Origin: an uncultured Clostridia bacterium
GTDB taxonomy: Bacteria; Bacillota; Clostridia; TANB77; CAG-465
Reading direction: 5' to 3'
Assembly: GCA_944387385.1 (NCBI GenBank)
Contig: CALXES010000014.1
Span: 1 to 36,397, forward strand
Length of the DNA stretch: 36,397 nucleotides
How positions within the stretch are numbered: position 1 is the first letter of the stretch; each line of letters opens with the position of its first letter. This document shows, in pieces, positions 8,783-16,824 of this stretch. The notes beneath the pieces are model-generated. The model had not been told where the DNA came from. It saw only the letters and a list, made by a program, of their open reading frames with translations, and did no database searches. Position numbers and translations under genes: made by a program.

Positions 8783-9853
8783 CTACTCTATAATTCTTTC
8801 AATTCTATTTCCAAGTGATGAAATTACTTCATATACAATTCTATTTGAGAGCTTAGCAATATCTTCTAAATTATTATTATAATCCCAAAAAACAACTTCA
8901 TCACCAATTTTTATATTCTTTTCATTAGTTACATCAATCATCATCATATCCATACAAATATTCCCTATTTGCTTACACTTATCATTATTTAAATTAACTT
9001 CAAGTTTATTAGATAGAATCCTTGGTATACCATCTGCATATCCAAGTTTTACTACTGCAACTTTTGTATTTGGTTTTGCTATATATGTTCCACCATAACC
9101 AACTTTTACATATTTATCTACATAATTGATATGGATAATTGGAGCTGTTAATTTAAGAATAGGTTTTGTATTCTCATTTCCATATCCATACATAATTAGA
9201 CCCACTCTTACATGAGTATCAAAATCTAAATTATCTGAATATAATTCTGTTCCATTAGAATTTAAAATATGTATATATTTAAATTTTTGTATCTTACTAA
9301 GCTCTTTTACTACTTTTTTGAATTCTTTTATCTGACCATATGTATATTCTTTATCTGAGTCTGCACAAGACAAGTGAGTATATATTCCCTCTATATTAAT
9401 ATTTTCTAGTTCCATAAATTTATTAAAATTGACTATCACATTATCTATCTTAAATCCAAGCCTTGTCATACCAGTATCTATTTTTATATGAATACTAGCA
9501 GTTTTTCCAGTTTTCTTTGCAACTTCGTTAATGTATTTTATATTATCAAAATCTGAGACAGATAGTGATATATTATTCTCTATTGCTTCTTTAATTTCAT
9601 CTAAAGACAAAACACTGGTAACTAGTATCATTCCTTTAACTTTATTTTTTCTTAATCTTAAAGCTTCATCTAAGTTTGCAACCCCAAAACAATTTATTCC
9701 TAATAAATTTAGTTCTTTTGCAATAATTACATCTCCCACACCATAAGCGTTTGCCTTTACCATTGCAATTATTTTTCTGTTTTTTATCTTTTTTTTAATA
9801 TATTCTATATTATACTTTAAATTTTCTCTACTAATATATAACCTTGCCTTCAT
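8783..9853 (-). CDS. alr: Alanine racemase (356 aa)
   Basis: PLP-dependent fold-type III enzyme converting L-Ala to D-Ala for peptidoglycan. The PLP lysine is K33 in MVKANAYGVG. Other family marks are HIKIDTGMTRLGF, THLSCAD, the second-half VGYGGTY carrying the catalytic tyrosine, and NICMDMMMIDVT. Length is typical. The ATG follows GTGAGGA with an 8-base gap. It is the promoter-proximal gene of the alr-hydrolase-murF-ddl operon, so D-Ala supply leads the pathway encoded behind it. Confidence 0.97.
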   Translation of the reverse strand: MKARLYISRENLKYNIEYIKKKIKNRKIIAMVKANAYGVGDVIIAKELNLLGINCFGVANLDEALRLRKNKVKGMILVTSVLSLDEIKEAIENNISLSVSDFDNIKYINEVAKKTGKTASIHIKIDTGMTRLGFKIDNVIVNFNKFMELENINIEGIYTHLSCADSDKEYTYGQIKEFKKVVKELSKIQKFKYIHILNSNGTELYSDNLDFDTHVRVGLIMYGYGNENTKPILKLTAPIIHINYVDKYVKVGYGGTYIAKPNTKVAVVKLGYADGIPRILSNKLEVNLNNDKCKQIGNICMDMMMIDVTNEKNIKIGDEVVFWDYNNNLEDIAKLSNRIVYEVISSLGNRIERIIE

Positions 9854-9894
9854 ATAAAAATCCTCACTTTTTTCACGCTGTTTTGTAACATAAT

Positions 9895-9900
9895 ATTATA
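9895..9900 (-). promoter_or_regulatory. Possible -10 for the alr operon
   Basis: A minus-strand TATAAT lies about 40 bases before the alr ATG. No good -35 is found at 16-18 bases (TTCACG is 20 away), so this is tentative. It lies 32 bases from the -10 of the divergent Sel1 promoter. Confidence 0.35.
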
Positions 9901-9909
9901 TACGCTTTT

Positions 9910-9938
9910 TTGATTTTTTTCGTGAATTATGCTATAAT
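9910..9938 (+). promoter_or_regulatory. Promoter for the Sel1-repeat gene
   Basis: TTGATT (9910-9915), 17-base spacer, TATAAT (9933-9938) on the plus strand. This gives a leader of about 100 bases, in which no riboswitch-like fold was recognised. Confidence 0.75.
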
Positions 9939-10045
9939 ATTAATGTTTTATATAATTATTATACGCAAAAACATATATTTTTGCAACATATATTAAACTA
10001 CACCAAAATAGTTAAATCCACACAAAATTCACAAAGGAGATTATA

Positions 10046-11590
10046 ATGAGTAAAAAAAATTACGTTAAATTAAATAATAACAATAGACATCTATCTTTAG
10101 GAAATTTATTTAGAATATTAAAAGAAGAAACTAATAATAAAGAATTTACAATTCAGTCTGAAATATTTTGTATATTATTTGATATAGACTCAATATCTGA
10201 TACAACAGTAAATAATTACTGTACAGGTGTTAGAGCAATAAACTCAAAATATAAAAATATATATGTAAATTGGAAACAAAAATATAGTAAAGATAAAACA
10301 ATTTTTAAAAGTATAATACTAAATATAATTGCAACTATAGACAACAAAAATATATTTATAACAAAAGATTATTTCAATCAGTCTATAGATGTAATAAATA
10401 ATAACATTAAATTTAATAAAGTATGTCTAAGATTATATAATATCTCTAAAAACGATATTGAAGTTACAAAAGAATTTTCTTCTACTTTAAAAAAATTACT
10501 TGATACTAAAAACTTATATAGCTTTTTTGTTGAAATATTGTTTTTTGTTATATTAGAAAAAAAGCAACCTATATATATTGAAGATAAATTTATGGATACA
10601 TTAGATGATTTTTTATACTCATCAGAAGTATCTTCAGATGATGCAATAGATTTTGTAACAGTTCAATTAAAGGGAGGCTTATGGTCCATTAGAGGAATTC
10701 ATGAGCTTGCCAAAAAAGGTAATCCATACGCTTGCTTTGAAATGGGATCATTAGAATTATATGGTCAAGTTGCTGGATATCCAAGATATCAAGAAAGCTA
10801 TGAATTTTATAGGACTGCAGCAGAAAAAAATCATCCAAATGCCATATGGGCTCTAGGGCACCTATATTATAATGGCTTTGTAGGTACAAAATCTAGAGAA
10901 GATATGAAAAAGGCATTTAGATACTTTAATAAAGCTAGAAAAGTCAACTGTATTTCTGCAATAAATAGTCTAGGAACTGTTTTTAAAGAAGGAAATATTC
11001 CTTTTATTCATAAAGATATAAAAAAGGCTAAAAAGCTTTTTGAATTTGCCGCAAGTAAAAATTATGTTTATGCAATTAATAATCTAGGTATTATGTATGA
11101 AGAAGAAGGAAATGTAAAAAAAGCATTAGAACTTTTTAAATCTTCTGCAAATCAAGGAGAAAGTTGGGCTTTAAATAAAGTAGGACAAATGTATAGACAA
11201 GGTATTGGAACAAAAAAGAATCTGCAAAAAGCTTTTGAAGCATATACAAAAGCAACAGAAGCTACTATTTATTCAGTATGCTTTTGGTCAAAATATAATT
11301 TAGCACACTATTTCTATGAAAATGGTGTTGCTGAAATCGGAGTTGCAAAAGATATAAAGAAGAGTATATGTCTTTTAGAAGAATGTATAAATCATAATAT
11401 ATTTAAAGCTTATGAGGATTTAATATATATATATTATACGAAGTATTTAAACGAAGGTAACAAAGATTATTTAAAAAAAGCAAAAGAATATGCTCTAATA
11501 TATGAATCAAAAGATGAATGCAATGTAGAATATATAAACTCTATGCTAGAAAAAATAAAAGAAAAAGAACAAACCAAAATTAAATTTTAG
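10046..11590 (+). CDS. Sel1-repeat (TPR-like) protein with uncharacterised N-terminal domain (514 aa)
   Basis: The only plus-strand gene. Residues about 210-450 carry successive Sel1-like helical repeats with patterns such as GNPYACFEMGSLELYG, HPNAIWALGHLYYNG, YVYAINNLGIMYEE and ESWALNKVGQMYRQGIG. Sel1 repeats are protein-binding scaffolds. The N-terminal ~190 residues are Lys/Asn-rich and contain TVNNYCTGVRAI, which I do not match to a named domain. There is no signal peptide or membrane segment, so it is probably cytoplasmic. Ribosome site AAAGGAGA precedes the ATG. It has its own promoter divergent from alr and shares a two-way terminator with the rdgB-like gene. An adaptor or regulatory role is inference. 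Confidence 0.85.
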   Translation: MSKKNYVKLNNNNRHLSLGNLFRILKEETNNKEFTIQSEIFCILFDIDSISDTTVNNYCTGVRAINSKYKNIYVNWKQKYSKDKTIFKSIILNIIATIDNKNIFITKDYFNQSIDVINNNIKFNKVCLRLYNISKNDIEVTKEFSSTLKKLLDTKNLYSFFVEILFFVILEKKQPIYIEDKFMDTLDDFLYSSEVSSDDAIDFVTVQLKGGLWSIRGIHELAKKGNPYACFEMGSLELYGQVAGYPRYQESYEFYRTAAEKNHPNAIWALGHLYYNGFVGTKSREDMKKAFRYFNKARKVNCISAINSLGTVFKEGNIPFIHKDIKKAKKLFEFAASKNYVYAINNLGIMYEEEGNVKKALELFKSSANQGESWALNKVGQMYRQGIGTKKNLQKAFEAYTKATEATIYSVCFWSKYNLAHYFYENGVAEIGVAKDIKKSICLLEECINHNIFKAYEDLIYIYYTKYLNEGNKDYLKKAKEYALIYESKDECNVEYINSMLEKIKEKEQTKIKF

Positions 11591-11591
11591 T

Positions 11592-11621
11592 AAAAAAACC
11601 CTACATTAAAGTAGAGTTTTT
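11592..11621. terminator. Two-way terminator between the Sel1 and rdgB-like genes
   Basis: Stem AAAAACCCTAC/GTAGAGTTTTT with one mismatch. It has A-rich and T-rich flanks on both sides, so it can stop transcription from both converging genes. Confidence 0.85.
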
Positions 11622-12193
11622 TATTGATTCTTATACCAATTTGCAAATTCCTGTAAGGATGAACCTGTAACTTTCCTCCTATTTTCAATTTCTTCATCAG
11701 AAAGTTCAGATAAAGTTCTAGTAGGATCATAAGCATCTTTATATATATGCCAAAGTGGGCTCCATTGCTTATTATTGTCCTTTCCTCTATAGTCTTCTGC
11801 AAGGGTTCCTTTGTGTTCATAGAAGAAATATTTTATTTCTTTACCATCATAATATGCTACACACTCTTTAAATGAGCAGTTTCTATTTTCTTTTCCTCTC
11901 ATTATATCAAGTATTCCTTGTGTACCAATTGTATCTAATGCAAAATTTACAAAGGCTCTTGGAAAGCCATTTAATGCCTCAATATAAAATCCAGAGTCAA
12001 GTGCTATACATGGTTGTTTAACAACATCATATGCTTGTAATACTTTCTGTCTAGCTATCTCTTGAATATCATCAGTTCTTGGTTCAACAAGTTCGTAATT
12101 ATACGCTTCAAGCTCAACATTTGCATCTTCTAAATACTGCTTAGCTGTAGATATTTTTCCTTTATTTGTGGTAACAAATGTAATCTTTTTCAT
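11621..12193 (-). CDS. RdgB/HAM1-family non-canonical purine NTP pyrophosphatase (190 aa)
   Basis: Ham1-like fold that hydrolyses dITP/XTP-type nucleotides to monophosphates, cleaning the nucleotide pool. The N-terminal substrate loop is TTNKGKIST (SxNxxK-like). The metal-site region is ALDSGFYIEALNGFPRAF, followed by the NFALDTIG helix. The later segment is more divergent than in E. coli RdgB (HKGTLAEDYRGKDN in place of the usual GxIA...GFGYDP), so the exact substrate is less certain. It is the third gene of the DUF6873-pcrA-rdgB operon, 11 bases after pcrA, with AAAGGAGGAG as ribosome site. Confidence 0.85.
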   Translation of the reverse strand: MKKITFVTTNKGKISTAKQYLEDANVELEAYNYELVEPRTDDIQEIARQKVLQAYDVVKQPCIALDSGFYIEALNGFPRAFVNFALDTIGTQGILDIMRGKENRNCSFKECVAYYDGKEIKYFFYEHKGTLAEDYRGKDNNKQWSPLWHIYKDAYDPTRTLSELSDEEIENRRKVTGSSLQEFANWYKNQ

Positions 12194-12204
12194 ATTCTCC
12201 TCCT

Positions 12205-14511
12205 TTAATCTTTACTTATAATCTCTAGTGGAGTATAGTTTGCCATTAATCTTTTAAATCCAGAATTATCAAAAGTAATATCTAATTTAAAATCATCTCC
12301 TTCTGGCTCAATCTTTTCAATTACACCTACTCCAAATTTTTTATGCTTTACTTCCATACCAACTTTATATTTCACTTCAGATGCTGCAACATTTGATTTT
12401 TGTGGTACAGTCGTACCAGCTAAGTTCTTTAAAAACGAATCCACACTTATTCCAATACTTGGTTTAACTTTTCTTTCAATATTCTCATTTACTCTATTTC
12501 TATTTGAGATAAATGTTTCAACTCTTTTATACTCATCATCAAGCCATGAATTTGATGATTTAACTTTTTTACCATTTCTATTTTCTATTGATTCATCACT
12601 AAGTACTGAATCTGGTATTTCTTCTATAAATCTTGATGGTATAGAAAAAGTTGTAGAGCCATAAAGAGTTCTTTTTTTTGTATTAGTCAAGAATAAATGC
12701 TTTTGTGCTCTTGTTATTGCAACATAACAAAGTCTCCTTTCTTCTTCTGTTTGACCATCTTCTTCAATTGAACGTTTAGAAGGAAATAAGCCTTCTTCCA
12801 TTCCAACTAAAAATACATTTTTAAACTCAAGCCCTTTTGCACTATGCATTGTCATAAGAGTTACAGCCTCTGTTGTATCGTCTAAGTTATCAACATCTGA
12901 CACCAAAGCAATGCTTTCTAGGAAATCACCTAATGTATGTTCTGCATTTTCATTTTCAAATTCAATTGCAACTCCAATAAATTCCATAAGGTTATCAAAA
13001 CGAATTTCAGTTTCTTTTGTTCCTTCAGAATTTAACATATCTTCATACCCTGATTCTTTAAGAACTTTTTTTATTAGTTCTGATACTTTTATCTCGTTTT
13101 TTACTTTAATAAAGCTATTTATCATATCTCTAAAAAGAATTATATTTCCAGCACTTCTAATACCAGCTAAATTATTACTATCTTGAATAAGTTCAAATAT
13201 AGATATATCTTTTTGTGTAGCAAGCATATCAAGTTTGTCTAAGGCTGTATCACCTATACCCCTTTTAGGCTCATTTATTATTCTTTTTAATGCAATATTA
13301 TCATTTTTATTTTGAATTAGTTTTAAATAACTAATAATATCTTTTATCTCTTTTCTAGCATAGAACTTAATGCCACCAATTAATTTATACGGCGTTCCTG
13401 ATTTCATAAACACTTCTTCCAATACACGAGCTTGTGCATTTGTTCTAAAAAGTACTGCAAAGTCTGAATACTTTTGATTTTCTTTTCTACAGAGCTCATC
13501 TATTTTATCTACAACAAATTCAACTTCTTCATACTCATTATTTAAAGTTTTGTATTCTATTTTTTCTCCCTCTTCATTTTGTGTCCATAAAACCTTATCT
13601 AATTTTGAAGAGTTATTTTTTATTACTTCATTTGCGGCATTTAGTATATTCTTTGTACTTCTGTAATTTTCTTCAAGTTTTACAATTTTTGCATTTGGAA
13701 ACTCTCTTTCAAAGTTTAAAATATTAGTTATATCCGCACCTCTAAAACCATAAATACTTTGTGATTCATCTCCAACCACACAAATATTTCCAGTAGCAGA
13801 AGATAATAGACTTATTAGTAAAAACTGTGTTTTATTTGTATCCTGATACTCATCAACTAAGATATAATTAAATTTCTGTTGATAATACATAAGTTTATCC
13901 GGATTTTCTAAGAATAGCTTTACTGTAAGCATTATAATGTCATCAAAGTCTATTGAATTATTAGCTCTTAATGTATCTTGATATAAATTATATACTTTAG
14001 CAATTTCTTCTTTTCTAAAATCTCCCATTGCTTCTTTTTGATACATTTTTTCATCTTTCATTACTTCTTTTGCCTTACTAATTTCAGCTTTGAGTAACCC
14101 TATTGGATACATTTTCTCATCAATATTTAGTTTTTTTGATACTTCTTTTAATACTTTTTCTTTATCTATCTCATCAAAAATATTAAAATCTCTTGTATAT
14201 CCAAGTAGTTCAATTTCTCTTTTTAAAATCCTTACACATACAGAATGAAATGTTCCAAGCCACATATCTTGTGCAACTTGTCCAACTAATCCTTCTACTC
14301 TTTCTTTCATCTCTTTTGCAGCTTTATTTGTAAATGTAATAGCAAGAATTTGCCATGGTTTTACTATATCTTTTTCAAGAAGATATGCAATTTTATATGT
14401 AAGAACTCTTGTTTTTCCAGATCCTGCTCCAGCAAGAATTAGAAGTGGTCCTCCCATATACTCTACTGCTTCTTTTTGTCTATCGTTTAATCCAGTTAAT
14501 AAATCGCTCAT
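12205..14511 (-). CDS. pcrA: ATP-dependent DNA helicase PcrA/UvrD family (768 aa)
   Basis: Superfamily 1A 3'-5' helicase for repair and removal of replication blocks. All core motifs are visible: LNDRQKEAV (Q motif), ILAGAGSGKTRVL (Walker A), AITFTNKAAKEMKERV (Ia), LVDEYQDTN (II), VGDESQSIYGFRGAD (III), LEENYRST (IV), VTLMTMHSAKGLEF (V) and CYVAITRAQ (VI). The C-terminal part (VGMEVKHKKFGVGVIEKIE) is the Tudor-like domain that binds RNA polymerase in PcrA. Length fits PcrA. The start is two bases after the upstream stop, with AGAGGTG as ribosome site inside the preceding gene's end. Confidence 0.97.
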   Translation of the reverse strand: MSDLLTGLNDRQKEAVEYMGGPLLILAGAGSGKTRVLTYKIAYLLEKDIVKPWQILAITFTNKAAKEMKERVEGLVGQVAQDMWLGTFHSVCVRILKREIELLGYTRDFNIFDEIDKEKVLKEVSKKLNIDEKMYPIGLLKAEISKAKEVMKDEKMYQKEAMGDFRKEEIAKVYNLYQDTLRANNSIDFDDIIMLTVKLFLENPDKLMYYQQKFNYILVDEYQDTNKTQFLLISLLSSATGNICVVGDESQSIYGFRGADITNILNFEREFPNAKIVKLEENYRSTKNILNAANEVIKNNSSKLDKVLWTQNEEGEKIEYKTLNNEYEEVEFVVDKIDELCRKENQKYSDFAVLFRTNAQARVLEEVFMKSGTPYKLIGGIKFYARKEIKDIISYLKLIQNKNDNIALKRIINEPKRGIGDTALDKLDMLATQKDISIFELIQDSNNLAGIRSAGNIILFRDMINSFIKVKNEIKVSELIKKVLKESGYEDMLNSEGTKETEIRFDNLMEFIGVAIEFENENAEHTLGDFLESIALVSDVDNLDDTTEAVTLMTMHSAKGLEFKNVFLVGMEEGLFPSKRSIEEDGQTEEERRLCYVAITRAQKHLFLTNTKKRTLYGSTTFSIPSRFIEEIPDSVLSDESIENRNGKKVKSSNSWLDDEYKRVETFISNRNRVNENIERKVKPSIGISVDSFLKNLAGTTVPQKSNVAASEVKYKVGMEVKHKKFGVGVIEKIEPEGDDFKLDITFDNSGFKRLMANYTPLEIISKD

Positions 14512-14512
14512 T

Positions 14513-15232
14513 TTACACCTCTACAATTCCACCATAATCTATAACATCTAGATTTTTAAAATCTATTATATTCAAATTTCTTATTCTAATAAATTCTCTT
14601 ATTTTCCCATCTTCATCTATTTTATCCAAATCTCCAAATATAATTATATTGTCTCCTATTCTTCCTATTGCTCCACCAATAAATCCAGTCATACTGCTAA
14701 AATTTCCATATTCATCTTTTAGTTTTATATTAGGAATATAATCTAATAATAGTACACTAAAATTATTTGCAATAAGTTTTTCTGCAATCTTTTTATCAGT
14801 AGTTATTACACTAGTATTATCTATTACTGCTATAGAACAATTAGTATATCCTTGTTCTACATTAATAAGCTCATATCCACTTTCTTTAAGCTTTTTTAAC
14901 ACTGTTTTATCTGTATATTTAAAATTATGTATAGCATAATTTCCTACAATACAAACGTTATATTTGATATCATCTGGATAATGAAGTCCTACTTCCTCTT
15001 TTCCAGATATAACATTATATTGAGAATTTTTTAATAAGAAATCTAAATTTTCAAATTTGCTTTTTTCTACTACCAAAGTATCATTTATTTTTGTAGTAAA
15101 TATATCAACATGAGATGAAATCTCGGCATACACATTATTACTTTTTTTTAATTCAATTAGTTTATATCCTAAATATTTCAATGTATTTTTTTCAACATTT
15201 CTCATTCTACTATCAACTATAATATATCCCAT
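14513..15232 (-). CDS. DUF6873-like GME-fold protein (239 aa)
   Basis: Recognised by resemblance to the clostridial DUF6873 family, which is assigned to the guanidine-modifying-enzyme (GME) fold of arginine deiminases and amidinotransferases. Seen here are an early SSHVDIF (H41, D43), EQGYTNCSIAVIDN (C132) followed by VITTDKKIAEKL, and a Gly-rich end FIGGAIGRIGDN. Whether H41/C132 form an active site is unknown. There is no signal peptide. It is the first gene of an operon with pcrA and the rdgB-like gene, with its own promoter. No function is known to me, and the family call is from memory of pattern. Confidence 0.7.
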   Translation of the reverse strand: MGYIIVDSRMRNVEKNTLKYLGYKLIELKKSNNVYAEISSHVDIFTTKINDTLVVEKSKFENLDFLLKNSQYNVISGKEEVGLHYPDDIKYNVCIVGNYAIHNFKYTDKTVLKKLKESGYELINVEQGYTNCSIAVIDNTSVITTDKKIAEKLIANNFSVLLLDYIPNIKLKDEYGNFSSMTGFIGGAIGRIGDNIIIFGDLDKIDEDGKIREFIRIRNLNIIDFKNLDVIDYGGIVEV

Positions 15233-15270
15233 ATTTCACCTCTCAAACCTTTGTTTGATTTACATGTTTT

Positions 15271-15299
15271 ATTATATCAAAAAAGATATACCATTTCAA
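15271..15299 (-). promoter_or_regulatory. Promoter for the DUF6873-pcrA-rdgB operon
   Basis: TTGAAA (15294-15299), 17-base spacer, TATAAT (15271-15276). The ribosome site AGAGGTG is at 15237-15243. Confidence 0.85.
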
Positions 15300-15309
15300 T
15301 TAAAAATCC

Positions 15310-15347
15310 AAATAAAAATAGAATAGATTTTTAAATCTATTCTATTT
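15310..15347 (-). terminator. Terminator overlapping the end of the HipS-like gene
   Basis: Perfect 15-base inverted repeat (15316-15330 and 15333-15347, two-base loop), followed by TTATTT on the minus strand. The right arm contains the TAG stop at 15337-15339, so the hairpin is built from the last codons. Confidence 0.8.
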
Positions 15348-15597
15348 CTTCTAATCCAATAGGATCTGTGTGATAACCTATCTCAACATTTTTAAATCTT
15401 TTAGAATTTCTAATTCTATTATCTAAAAAAGGAAATTCTTTACCACTATAATCCTTAGCAATTATTGGATTTAACTGTACTCCCTCTTCTTGTAATTTTT
15501 TTATATTTTCTTTATCTACAGTATATTCTACACAATTATTGCTAATTTGATTATATATTCCTATTGGTAGTTCTCCATATTTTAACACATATCTCAT
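15337..15597 (-). CDS. Small protein resembling the HipA N-terminal subdomain (HipS-like, 86 aa)
   Basis: The ATG at 15597 is preceded by GGGGG at 8 bases. An earlier in-frame ATG at 15612 lacks a ribosome site. The protein begins with YVLKYGELPIGIY, then KKLQEEGVQLNPI and YSGKEFPFLDNRI. Order and spacing resemble the HipA N-terminal subdomain (strand with GxxVG, then PLSLxLP, then Y-G-FFDNLLP), which in HipBST systems is a separate protein, HipS. The resemblance is by eye and distant. It follows the HipA-like kinase gene by 92 bases but has its own strong promoter. If it is HipS-like it may act as antitoxin or regulatory partner of the kinase. Confidence 0.6.
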   Translation of the reverse strand: MRYVLKYGELPIGIYNQISNNCVEYTVDKENIKKLQEEGVQLNPIIAKDYSGKEFPFLDNRIRNSKRFKNVEIGYHTDPIGLEEIE

Positions 15598-15646
15598 AAA
15601 CAAAACCCCCATTCGTTTTTTTTTTCTAAATTCTCGTTGCTATATT

Positions 15647-15675
15647 ATTATAACATAATATTAAGTATTTTTCAA
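15647..15675 (-). promoter_or_regulatory. Promoter for the HipS-like gene
   Basis: TTGAAA (15670-15675), 17-base spacer, TATAAT (15647-15652). This near-consensus promoter lies between the kinase and the small gene. Confidence 0.85.
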
Positions 15676-15689
15676 GTTTTATGTTAACA

Positions 15690-16778
15690 TTAGTTAGAAA
15701 TATCATCTTTTCTTATAATATTTTCTCTTCTTTGTGATATTTTATCTCTAACTTCATTCATATATTCTCTGTCATAATCTACTTCAGCTCTTCCGTCAAG
15801 CATTTTAGATAAATCATTTATTCTTTGAGTTACACAAATTTTAGCTACATTTTTTACTTGAATTGGAATAGTCGAATTAATTTGGTCTTCCACTTCTTTA
15901 AATATTTCATCTATATCTAAATTTGCCAACTGCTCAGCTGCAAAATCTTCTAGCTCATAATCATCTTCATCAAGTGACATAGTGCTAAATTCAAATGTAG
16001 CTCTTGTTATATCTGTAGGATCAGCATTTTTATTTGGAACAATAGCAAGTTTTGGATATGTACTTAAAGCAGCATCACTACATTTATCTTTATCAAAAGC
16101 AAGACGAGTTACTAAATCTATATTATTTTCTAGTAATAACGAATTTTCTGTATCATAGATTGGAGATAATTTAATAGCTTTACTATCTTTAGTATTACCA
16201 ATAAAACTTATATTTTCAGCATGCCTATCTGTTGCTCCTACAATAGAATCAAAGATAACTCTTTTATTAAATTCCTTTATTATTTTTTTAGAATCCTTAT
16301 TACTATATTCATATTGTTTTAGTTTTTTCCCAAGTTGATTTACAGTATCTATATAATCTATTATATCTGGATTATCTGGATTTTCTTGAGACGAATCAAT
16401 AAAGTCTTCTAGAGTAAATAAATATTCATCTTTATTTAACATATTTTCAGTTATTATTCCTTTTTCTCCATTATACTTTATAATATCATACTTTGCATAT
16501 TCAAGTCCCATTTTTTCCGCTGTTTTCATACATATTAACTCTGCATACTCAGTATAATTTTCTTCTCCATCAAGTTTTGCATTAGTCTTTATTAAAAATT
16601 GTTTTCCATCTTTGGTCTCTATCCAATTTTTTACCCTATTTTCATTACCAACTTTTTCTCTAGAATTTGGTGTAAATTTGGGTAGCTTTCCATCTAAAAC
16701 AACATATCCATCTTCATCTCTTTGAGAAAATAATTCCTTAGAATCCAAATCACATTTTGTTACCTCTTTATATATCAT
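15690..16778 (-). CDS. HipA-like serine/threonine kinase (362 aa)
   Basis: The kinase core of the HipA/HipT/CtkA group. A possible G-loop is NSREKVG (38-44), the ATP lysine is K64 in FLIKTN, and the paired glutamate is probably E80. The catalytic loop is ATDRHAEN (D184, R185, H186, N189), and the metal aspartate is D209 in LSPIYDTENS. Residues 1-30 replace the longer N-terminal subdomain of HipA, which seems to be encoded apart in the next gene. No HipB-like helix-turn-helix gene adjoins. HipA kinases phosphorylate tRNA synthetases or related targets; the target here is unknown. GGTGAT precedes the ATG. Confidence 0.85.
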   Translation of the reverse strand: MIYKEVTKCDLDSKELFSQRDEDGYVVLDGKLPKFTPNSREKVGNENRVKNWIETKDGKQFLIKTNAKLDGEENYTEYAELICMKTAEKMGLEYAKYDIIKYNGEKGIITENMLNKDEYLFTLEDFIDSSQENPDNPDIIDYIDTVNQLGKKLKQYEYSNKDSKKIIKEFNKRVIFDSIVGATDRHAENISFIGNTKDSKAIKLSPIYDTENSLLLENNIDLVTRLAFDKDKCSDAALSTYPKLAIVPNKNADPTDITRATFEFSTMSLDEDDYELEDFAAEQLANLDIDEIFKEVEDQINSTIPIQVKNVAKICVTQRINDLSKMLDGRAEVDYDREYMNEVRDKISQRRENIIRKDDISN

Positions 16779-16793
16779 ATTATCACCAACTAA

Positions 16794-16822
16794 TATATAT
16801 CATATAATTGTGTAATTTTCAA
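16794..16822 (-). promoter_or_regulatory. Possible promoter for the HipA-like kinase
   Basis: TTGAAA (16817-16822), 17-base spacer, TATATA (16794-16799), with a leader of only about 10-15 bases. The kinase may also be read from sleB-ypeB, since no terminator is seen between them. Confidence 0.45.
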
Positions 16823-16824
16823 TA

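Noticed and set aside
9854..10045. A riboswitch or T-box in the alr/Sel1 divergent region
   Set aside because: No specifier loop, conserved T-box sequence or strong paired stems were found; the region is explained by two promoters and leaders.
11587..11820. A 77-codon minus-strand frame overlapping the end of the rdgB-like gene
   Set aside because: It is in another frame of a supported gene, crosses a terminator and has no motif.
15597..15612. Upstream ATG for the HipS-like gene
   Set aside because: It is preceded by a run of A without a ribosome site, whereas the ATG at 15597 has GGGGG at proper distance.
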